The position numbers were made by a program, and so were the translations under genes. This document shows, one piece after another, positions 1 through 5,826 of a stretch of 8,966 nt of DNA. The stretch's first letter is position 1. The number at the start of each line of letters is the position of its first letter. The notes beneath the pieces were generated by a model. The model ran no database searches. It was not told the origin of the DNA and saw only the letters and a list, made by a program, of their open reading frames with translations. Source of the stretch: JAVXAG01 sp036660615 (GTDB lineage: Bacteria; Bacillota; Clostridia; Peptostreptococcales; Anaerovoracaceae); the NCBI GenBank assembly GCA_036660615.1, contig JAVXAG010000075.1, positions 1 through 8,966 of the forward strand, given 5' to 3'.

Positions 1-71
1 CCCAGTGCACGCCCCACCCAAAATCCCAGTGCACGCCCTCCCAAAACCCCAGTGCAAGCCCCCCAAAAAAT
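1..71. repeat. Three C-rich tandem repeats of 23-24 bp, truncated by window edge
   Basis: Three head-to-tail copies start at 1, 25 and 48. Each begins CCCAGTGCA, continues with a C-rich stretch and ends in CAAAA. Copies 1 and 2 share CCCAGTGCACGCCC exactly; copy 3 has GTGCAA in place of the self-complementary GTGCAC. The base composition (C-rich on plus, G-rich on minus) contrasts sharply with the AT-rich surroundings. The array probably continues to the left of the window. The minus strand carries many runs of three or more G, so a G-quadruplex is conceivable, with GTGCAC sitting in the loops. There is no ORF in it, and its role is unknown. Confidence 0.85.
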
Positions 72-175
72 CATTTTCCAAAACTAATTGTTTCAATATA
101 AATAAGACATTTTAAAAATGCATAATACAAAAGGGTGCATACTGAGTAAATGTGTGATAAAATTTATTAAGAATT

Positions 176-227
176 TTGTAAGAAACAGGACGACCTGTTT
201 GTAATATTTAGATAGTATCCTTGTAAT
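176..227 (+). promoter_or_regulatory. Putative promoter/operator region of the two-component operon
   Basis: TTGTAA occurs at 176-181, 199-204 and 221-226, that is at 23- and 22-bp steps. Two overlapping sigma-A-like promoters can be drawn: TTGTAA (176-181), an 18-nt spacer and TGTAAT (200-205); or TTGTAA (199-204), a 17-nt spacer and TGTAAT (222-227). A perfect inverted repeat, AAACAGG (183-189) and CCTGTTT (194-200), lies in the first spacer. Either promoter gives a short leader before the ATG at 265, where AGGAG (252-256) is a well-placed ribosome binding site. The roughly two-helical-turn spacing of the hexamers is what an OmpR-family dimer could read, so autoregulation is plausible. The boxes are read by eye only. 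Confidence 0.4.
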
Positions 228-264
228 TGTAGACGGGGAAAAGGGAAAGTTAGGAGTAAGGCTT

Positions 265-951
265 ATGAATATTTTAGTATGTGACGATGACAGAGAAATC
301 GCAGGAGCAATTGAAATTTATCTTCGCAATGAAGGTTACACAGTATTTAAGGCATTTGATGGGGTAGAAGCCTTGAACGTTGTGGATAAAGAACAAATTC
401 ATTTGGTCATTATGGATGTAATGATGCCAAATATGGATGGTGTTCAGGCGACTATGAGAATTCGTCAAGAAAAAAATATTCCAATTATAATGTTGTCAGC
501 AAAGTCCGAGGATTACGATAAAATCACTGGACTAAATGTGGGGGCTGATGACTACATAACAAAGCCTTTTAATCCGCTAGAGCTTATTGCCAGAGTCAAA
601 TCACAATTACGAAGATATGTGAATCTAGGCAGTATGGAGAAAAAAACTGGTGTTTACAAAACAGGGGGATTGGAAGTTGATGATGACGAAAAAACCGTTA
701 CACTTGATGGTGATCAAGTCATTGTTACTCCAATAGAGTTCGGAATTTTAAAGTTATTGACACAGAATGCAGGCAAGGTGTTTTCTATGGAGCATATATA
801 CGAAAGCGTGTGGAACGAACCGGCTTTCAATCCAGAGAATACAGTTGCTGTGCATATTAGGAGAATTAGGGAAAAAATCGAAATTGACCCTAAAAACCCA
901 AGATATTTAAAGGTGGTGTGGGGAATTGGATATAAAATTGAAAAAATATAA
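265..951 (+). CDS. OmpR/PhoB-family response regulator transcription factor
   Basis: This is a cytoplasmic DNA-binding response regulator of 228 aa, the normal length for the family. The N-terminal receiver domain (about 1-115) has the acidic pocket D7/D8/D9, the phospho-acceptor D51 in the stretch VIMDVMMPNMDG, the switch residue S78 and the conserved K100 followed by P101-F102. The C-terminal winged helix (about 132-226) contains the TPIEFGILKLL helix, the probable recognition helix near 192-205 (NTVAVHIRRIREKI) and the closing wing VWGIGYKI. The start is ATG with AGGAG 8 nt upstream. The histidine kinase gene overlaps its last 26 bp, so the two are translationally coupled and very likely cognate partners. 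The style resembles VanR-like regulators of Clostridia, but the regulated genes cannot be named from this window. Confidence 0.95.
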   Translation: MNILVCDDDREIAGAIEIYLRNEGYTVFKAFDGVEALNVVDKEQIHLVIMDVMMPNMDGVQATMRIRQEKNIPIIMLSAKSEDYDKITGLNVGADDYITKPFNPLELIARVKSQLRRYVNLGSMEKKTGVYKTGGLEVDDDEKTVTLDGDQVIVTPIEFGILKLLTQNAGKVFSMEHIYESVWNEPAFNPENTVAVHIRRIREKIEIDPKNPRYLKVVWGIGYKIEKI

Positions 952-2569
952 AAAAGGGCTGTTTGCCCTTATGACGACATTATGCGTAATAGCAGCAGCA
1001 GGGGCATTTTTGTTTGCACTGATTTTGTTTATGCTTTACGAAGTATCATCAGTGGTTTTGCCAGATGGGACATCGCCTATGGCGGAGGCACAACAACTAA
1101 TGGAACAAGGAATTTCAAATTTCTGGCTATGTCAAATAGGCTGTGATGTAATATTTTTAACTACGCTTATATATTCCATTGCAAACGTAGGTGAAAAAGA
1201 TGAAGATGGAGTTATTAAAAATAACTTTTTAGATAAAATCTTTACAGAGGTTCAGTTGTTAGTTGGAGGATTTTCTTGGATTGGATTATTTGCGGTTATA
1301 ACTATGACAGGCGATTACCTTTTTAGGTCAAATTGGCTGTTAGGAAACATTCAACAAATAGATAAATTTGAGATGTATTTTACGACAGGTACATTTTCGC
1401 CTCTATGGGTAGAAGCTACCTTTGCAGTAGCTCTGTTAATTGCAATTATGACTCTTGAGTTAGCGCTGTTTCTTTCTATAATCAAGAAAATAAAGGCTAA
1501 AACTTTTTGGAAATATTCAATTTGTGGTGGAGCTGTCATATATTTGATAGACAGCTTTAGAAAAAATGACCACGTATTTTGGAAACTAATGTTGGTTTTA
1601 GTTGTTGGATGCTTGTTATCCGCCACCATATTTGGTGCAGTTATTGTATTGATAGCAATTTTCATATTTGTACCGATGCAGATGAAAAAATATATGGCAG
1701 TAAAGAATGGCATAAATGAAGTAAAAAGTGGGAACTTGAATTATAAGATAGACGTAAATGGCATTGGCGAACTTGATAGGTTGGCTATGGGAATTAATGA
1801 AATATCCGCGGCATCAAATATCGCAGTTCAAAATGAACTAAAGAATCAGCGCCTAAAAACCGACCTGATTTCAAATGTTTCACACGATCTAAAAACGCCA
1901 CTTACGTCCATGGTAACATATATTGACTTACTAAAGACGGAGGGGCTTGACTGCGAAGGAGCTCCTGAGTATCTTGACATAATCGATAAAAAAACAAAGC
2001 GTTTGCAGAAGTTAACCGAAGATTTATTTGAGGCGGCAAAGGCATCAAGCGGGGCAATTCCAGTAAATATGGAAAAAATCGAAATGATTTCTATTGTAAA
2101 CCAAGCTTTGGGCGAATTAGAGGAAAAACTCTTAGCCAAAAACCTTAATGTTATTTTCACTCCGGCTATGGAAAAGGCCTATGTCAAAGCTGACGGTCAA
2201 CTTCTCTGGAGAGTAATCGAAAATCTTCTAGTAAATGTAAGCAAATATGCCCTTGATGGCAGCAGAGTTTATATAGATTTACAAGAAAAAACCGACAGTC
2301 TAATTGTTCTGGAAGTTAAAAACATCTCTCGTGATCCACTGAACATTAGTGCAGACGAACTGATGGAAAGATTTAAACGAGGAGATGAATCAAGAGCTAC
2401 TGAAGGAAGTGGCCTTGGCCTTGCCATCGCAAAAGACCTTACAAAACTTATGAAAGGTTGGTTCGACATCTCAATAGACGGTGACTTGTTCAAAGCATCT
2501 ATCGTACTAGTCAAAGAAGCTGAACCTGAACCTACAAATCAATCATACGAAGAAGAATCAATTATATAA
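926..2569 (+). CDS. Multi-pass membrane sensor histidine kinase
   Basis: This 547-aa kinase should phosphorylate the regulator encoded just upstream. Hydrophobic segments lie near residues 11-38, 66-86, 111-133, 161-186 and 219-250. The last is about 30 residues long and must probably fold as a hairpin to keep the kinase cytoplasmic, giving six passes. A HAMP-like linker follows (about 252-300). The HisKA H-box is SNVSHDLKTPLTS with H320 as phosphorylation site. The ATPase domain shows the N-box ENLLVNVSKY (N433, N437), the F-box ERFKRGDESR and the G-box GSGLGLAIAKDL (494-505). The C-terminus is an acidic tail (EAEPEPTNQSYEEESII). The chosen start is TTG at 926, with AAGGTGG at 910-916 as a plausible binding site; TTG at 938 is an alternative. 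Extracytoplasmic loops are short, suggesting sensing within or near the membrane. The ligand is unknown. Confidence 0.93.
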   Translation: MDIKLKKYKKGLFALMTTLCVIAAAGAFLFALILFMLYEVSSVVLPDGTSPMAEAQQLMEQGISNFWLCQIGCDVIFLTTLIYSIANVGEKDEDGVIKNNFLDKIFTEVQLLVGGFSWIGLFAVITMTGDYLFRSNWLLGNIQQIDKFEMYFTTGTFSPLWVEATFAVALLIAIMTLELALFLSIIKKIKAKTFWKYSICGGAVIYLIDSFRKNDHVFWKLMLVLVVGCLLSATIFGAVIVLIAIFIFVPMQMKKYMAVKNGINEVKSGNLNYKIDVNGIGELDRLAMGINEISAASNIAVQNELKNQRLKTDLISNVSHDLKTPLTSMVTYIDLLKTEGLDCEGAPEYLDIIDKKTKRLQKLTEDLFEAAKASSGAIPVNMEKIEMISIVNQALGELEEKLLAKNLNVIFTPAMEKAYVKADGQLLWRVIENLLVNVSKYALDGSRVYIDLQEKTDSLIVLEVKNISRDPLNISADELMERFKRGDESRATEGSGLGLAIAKDLTKLMKGWFDISIDGDLFKASIVLVKEAEPEPTNQSYEEESII

Positions 2570-2571
2570 CA

Positions 2572-2612
2572 AAAGCCGTAGGATATGCATTACGTATCTT
2601 ACGGCTTTATTT
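2572..2612. terminator. Bidirectional intrinsic terminator between histidine kinase and nadE
   Basis: AAAGCCGTAGGATATG (2572-2587) pairs with CGTATCTTACGGCTTT (2593-2608) around a 5-nt loop, CATTA. This gives a 16-bp stem with only two wobble pairs. On the plus strand it ends in TTTATTT; on the minus strand the arm runs into TTTTGTTAT. It lies 3 bp after the kinase stop and 17 bp beyond the nadE stop, so it fits termination of both convergent genes. Confidence 0.85.
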
Positions 2613-2628
2613 CTGTCATATAAACTTA

Positions 2629-3372
2629 TTAGAATTTATAACAATCCATAAACTTGAGCTTGAATTGATTGGCATTGTGCATTTTATCAATTCGCGCTTT
2701 TGTTGCTGCATCTTCGCAGATGCCAGTTCGTATATATTTGTCTAGGGTTTCATAAGAGAAACCGAGATTGTCTTCATCAGTTTTGCCACAGAGGCCATCG
2801 ATTGGAACCTTGTCTACAAAAATGCTTGGAAGCATAGCTTCACGTCCGATTGCCTTTACTTCAGCCACAGTCAAAAAAGATAATGGACTGAAATCACCGG
2901 CGGAATCACCATAACGGGTTGAGTAACCGACCCAGTCTTCCGATAAGTTGCAGGTGTTTGCAACACGCCCGTTTGTTGATTGAGCAACGGCATATACAGC
3001 CGACATGCGAATGCGGGCAGGCAAATTAAAAACTGTTGGTTTAGAGATCTCAGGCAAAACAGATTCAAGCTGAGACATCATACCGTTGTAGCAGTCAGCA
3101 ATGTTTATTGTATATGAAGTAATTCCAAGATGTTCAACAAGTTTTGTAGAAACGTCAATGTCACTTTGGGTACCATTTGGCATCAAAACACCAATTACCC
3201 TGTTAGCGCCCAAAGCTTCTACGCAAAGAGCGGCAACGACAGAACTGTCTTTTCCACCAGATATTCCAAGCACTGCATTACAGCCTTTTCCGTTTTTTTC
3301 AAACCAGTCACGAATCCAAGTTACAATATCCTCTTTTGTTTTTTTAGCATCAAAACTTTTACCAAAGTCCAT
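2629..3372 (-). CDS. nadE: NAD+ synthase, ammonia-dependent (NadE)
   Basis: The enzyme amidates nicotinic acid adenine dinucleotide to NAD+ using ATP and ammonia, the last step of NAD synthesis. The 247-aa protein is a single synthetase domain. It has no N-terminal glutaminase (carbon-nitrogen hydrolase) domain, so free ammonia or a separate amidotransferase must supply nitrogen. Visible motifs are the ATP-pyrophosphatase P-loop SGGKDSS (38-44), NLPARIRM (116-123), the region NTCNLSEDWVGYSTRYGD (139-156) and the C-terminal DEDNLGFSYETLDKYI. ATG at 3372 is chosen because GGAGG (3381-3385, minus strand) sits 8 nt upstream. A longer reading from TTG at 3402 would bury this binding site inside the coding region. 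The gene is transcribed alone, convergent with the kinase and divergent from yhaM. Confidence 0.95.
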   Translation of the reverse strand: MDFGKSFDAKKTKEDIVTWIRDWFEKNGKGCNAVLGISGGKDSSVVAALCVEALGANRVIGVLMPNGTQSDIDVSTKLVEHLGITSYTINIADCYNGMMSQLESVLPEISKPTVFNLPARIRMSAVYAVAQSTNGRVANTCNLSEDWVGYSTRYGDSAGDFSPLSFLTVAEVKAIGREAMLPSIFVDKVPIDGLCGKTDEDNLGFSYETLDKYIRTGICEDAATKARIDKMHNANQFKLKFMDCYKF

Positions 3373-3380
3373 TTTAAAAT

Positions 3381-3385
3381 CCTCC
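3381..3385 (-). promoter_or_regulatory. Ribosome binding site that fixes the nadE start
   Basis: On the minus strand GGAGG lies 8 nt before the ATG at 3372. The in-frame TTG at 3402 lies upstream of it and has no comparable site, so the shorter 247-aa product is preferred. Confidence 0.8.
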
Positions 3386-3444
3386 ACAATTATTATTTTC
3401 AAAAGAAAGCCAAGGTACTAACATATTAAAAAAGTACATTAATT

Positions 3445-3477
3445 ATTATATACTAATTGGTACAAATAGTATATAAT
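3445..3477. promoter_or_regulatory. Symmetric divergent promoter region for nadE and yhaM
   Basis: ATTATATACTA (3445-3455) and TAGTATATAAT (3467-3477) form a perfect 11-bp inverted repeat with an 11-bp spacer. The right arm contains TATAAT on the plus strand (3472-3477), reading towards yhaM. The left arm contains TATAAT on the minus strand (3445-3450), reading towards nadE. Start sites would be near 3484 (plus) and 3438 (minus). No good -35 hexamer is visible for either, and the -35 regions would overlap the opposite -10, so the two promoters may exclude each other. The repeat could instead be an operator. Confidence 0.5.
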
Positions 3478-3511
3478 TAATAAATAGTGATTTATACGAG
3501 GAAGGAACAAT

Positions 3512-4471
3512 ATGAAAGAAATTTTTGTATCACAGTTAAGACCTGACCAAGAAGTCACAGACTTTTTTATGGTTAAGAGCATAGCAATAAAACTAGGCTC
3601 AAACAAAAAACAATATTTGGACGTCACATTAGCTGACGGAAGTGGTGACGTTTCCGCAAAAAAATGGGATGTTTCAGATGGAGATTTGGAGGCCTACAAT
3701 AAAATAGAAGAAGGCGATGTCGTAAAAGTTAAGGCAAATGTCACAGAGTGGAACGGCCTTAAACAACTTAGAATAACTAGAATTAGAAATCTAACAGCGC
3801 AAGATCAAATAGAAATTGCCGATTACATAAAAGCAGCACCAGAAAAATCCGAAGATATGTTCAACTATATCTTTGAGGTCGCAAACAAACTCAAAGATCA
3901 AGATTTAAAAAATCTTTGTGTTATGGTGCTAACAGAGAATAAAGAGAAACTGTTGTATTATCCAGCAGCTTCAAAAAATCACCATGCAGAATTCGGTGGC
4001 CTTTTGTACCACGTAAAAAGAATGTTGATGACAGGACAGAGAATATGCCAAGTATACACCAACCTAAATGCTGATTTGGTAGAGGCTGGAGTAATCCTTC
4101 ACGACATGGAGAAATTAAACGAGATTGATTCCAACGAAATGGGAATTGCCTCAGGATACTCCTTTGAAGGACAGATGCTAGGACATATAATTCAAGGGGT
4201 GAAATCTTTGGATAGACTTACAGACGAATTGAATTTTCCAAGAGAAAAAGCTATTATGCTAGAACATATGATTTTGTCACACCACTATGAACCAGAATTT
4301 GGTAGTCCAAAAAAACCTTTATTTCCAGAAGCAGAAGTGCTTCACTATTTGGATATTTTGGATGCTAGAATGTACGATATGCAGAAAGCACTTGAATCTA
4401 CAGAACCAGGTGAGTTCTCAGATCGAGTATGGACACTTGATAATAGAAGACTATATAAACCCTTAGTATAA
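3512..4471 (+). CDS. yhaM: 3'-5' exoribonuclease YhaM family (OB-fold plus HD domain)
   Basis: YhaM-type enzymes shorten RNA 3' ends in the cytoplasm of Firmicutes using an N-terminal nucleic-acid-binding OB fold and a metal-dependent HD hydrolase domain. Here the OB fold spans about 1-95 (YLDVTLADGSGDVSAKKW, then VKVKANVTEWNGLKQLRI). The HD domain spans about 150-300 with H157/H158 and H167, the defining H197-D198, H225, H257-H258 in ILSHHYE, and D281/D284 in HYLDILDARM. The FGSPKKPLFPEAE stretch is typical of the family. Length (319 aa) is normal. After HD the sequence reads MEK, whereas many HD enzymes have IGK. The ATG start is preceded by a purine-rich site (about 3498-3506). It is the first gene of a plus-strand cluster and is followed by cca after 29 nt, a pairing that joins two RNA 3'-end enzymes. 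Confidence 0.92.
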   Translation: MKEIFVSQLRPDQEVTDFFMVKSIAIKLGSNKKQYLDVTLADGSGDVSAKKWDVSDGDLEAYNKIEEGDVVKVKANVTEWNGLKQLRITRIRNLTAQDQIEIADYIKAAPEKSEDMFNYIFEVANKLKDQDLKNLCVMVLTENKEKLLYYPAASKNHHAEFGGLLYHVKRMLMTGQRICQVYTNLNADLVEAGVILHDMEKLNEIDSNEMGIASGYSFEGQMLGHIIQGVKSLDRLTDELNFPREKAIMLEHMILSHHYEPEFGSPKKPLFPEAEVLHYLDILDARMYDMQKALESTEPGEFSDRVWTLDNRRLYKPLV

Positions 4472-4500
4472 ATAGAAAAGAACGAACGGGAGGAAGAAAA

Positions 4501-5823
4501 TTGATTAAGTTACCTAGAGAAGTGAGCAACATAATAAAAAAATTAGAAACCGAAGGATTTGAAACATATACGGTTGGAGGTTGCGTAAGAGATTCATTGA
4601 TTGGAATGACACCAGTGGATTGGGATTTGGCTACAGCTGCCAGACTTGAAGATTTGACTAGAATTTTCCCAGAGGCAAAAGTAATTAGTGAAAAATTTAG
4701 TGTAATAAGATTTGATTACACAGAGGACATTATTGACGAAGAAGGCAAAGTTACTGGAATAGAGGGAATAATTGTGGACGTCGCAACGTATAGACTTGAC
4801 GGTCAATACACAAACCATAGAAGACCAGACGAAGTAACTTTTATTGATAATATCCAAGAAGACTTAAAACGAAGAGATTTCACAATAAACGCTATGGCAG
4901 ACAATGCAGAAAGAGGCTTTATTGATTTATACGAGGGAAGAGAAGACATTAAGAAAAAGATAATCAAAACAATTGGCGATCCAGTGGAAAGATTCCAAGA
5001 GGATCCAATTAGAATGATGAGAGCAATAAGATTCGCAGCAGAACTTGGTTTCGATTTGCATAAGAGCGTATTTGATGCGATACTTGGCAACTGGAGACTT
5101 CTAGAGAATGTCAGCGTTGACAGAATAAGAGGCGAGCTTGAAAGAATTTTGGTCGCAACTTATGCAGGCAAAGGTTTAAATATGATGGCAAGTTCCGGTA
5201 TTATGGCTGCCGTAGTTGGAGAAGAAGTTTCAAAGAAAATGAATTCTCGTGAAATGATGAACTTTACTACTCTTTGCGAAAACATTGATAAAACCAAGCA
5301 AGTTAGAACAAGAAGATTGGGACTTTTATATACATGCTTTGATAAAAAAAGAGGATTGCAGGCCATTGACAGACTCAACTATGACAGTGAAACATATGCT
5401 CTTTTGTACGAGGCAATGACAGAGATGATAAATATACAATTCCTATATGAAGCAAAAGACTTTAAGAGATTTTTGGTTGAGCATGGAATAGAAAAATACA
5501 ATTATCTTCATAATCTGTCAAAAGCACAGAGGATTATCTATAACCAACATGTAACGAAGATTGAATCAAGAAATCATATGATGAACGAGATCATTAAAAA
5601 TAGAGAGCCAGTATTCATAGAAGATTTGGCAATAGATGGAAATGATATTTTGGAAGCGGGAATCGCTCATGGTGAAAAAGTAGGAGAGTTGCTACTTATG
5701 CTTACTGACGTTGTACATAAAGAACCTAAGCTAAACACTAGAAAAGATTTGCTAGAAAAGGCTAAAAAGTTCTCAAAGAGCAAATTGGCGGCAAGTGCAA
5801 GACGTGTAAAATGGATGAAATAA
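4501..5823 (+). CDS. cca: CCA tRNA nucleotidyltransferase (class II)
   Basis: The enzyme adds or repairs the CCA end of tRNAs from CTP and ATP without a template. The 440-aa protein has the nucleotidyltransferase signature GGCVRD (26-31) with metal-binding D40 and D42 in TPVDWDLAT, then RRPDEVTF (107-114), RRDFTINAM (124-132) and the nucleotide-selecting EDPIRMMRAIRFAAELGF (167-184), in which the ED..R residues read the incoming base. The C-terminal part holds an RNA-binding segment, DLAIDGNDILEAGIAHG...KLNTRKDLLEKA (about 375-421). The stretch DIIDEEGKVTGIEGI (77-90) looks like a slightly enlarged loop before the VDVATYR strand. The start is TTG with an excellent GGGAGGA ribosome binding site (from about 4489). 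recD2 begins 3 nt after its stop. Whether it makes the full CCA or only part cannot be decided by eye, but nothing looks missing. Confidence 0.95.
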   Translation: MIKLPREVSNIIKKLETEGFETYTVGGCVRDSLIGMTPVDWDLATAARLEDLTRIFPEAKVISEKFSVIRFDYTEDIIDEEGKVTGIEGIIVDVATYRLDGQYTNHRRPDEVTFIDNIQEDLKRRDFTINAMADNAERGFIDLYEGREDIKKKIIKTIGDPVERFQEDPIRMMRAIRFAAELGFDLHKSVFDAILGNWRLLENVSVDRIRGELERILVATYAGKGLNMMASSGIMAAVVGEEVSKKMNSREMMNFTTLCENIDKTKQVRTRRLGLLYTCFDKKRGLQAIDRLNYDSETYALLYEAMTEMINIQFLYEAKDFKRFLVEHGIEKYNYLHNLSKAQRIIYNQHVTKIESRNHMMNEIIKNREPVFIEDLAIDGNDILEAGIAHGEKVGELLLMLTDVVHKEPKLNTRKDLLEKAKKFSKSKLAASARRVKWMK

Positions 5824-5826
5824 ATC

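Noticed and set aside
1..71. CRISPR array
   Set aside because: The units are directly tandem with no unique spacers, and no cas genes are in the window.
119..141. Direct repeat TGCATA (119-124 and 136-141)
   Set aside because: Short, AT-rich and spaced 17 bp, which matches no known binding geometry; probably chance.
118..204. Small ORF of 28 codons in the leader (starts MHNTKG)
   Set aside because: No ribosome binding site precedes the ATG, it crosses the promoter candidates and inverted repeat, and the product looks like translated AT-rich noncoding DNA.
3101..3429. Plus-strand ORFs across nadE
   Set aside because: They are antisense readings of a well-conserved gene, without ribosome binding sites or recognisable domains.
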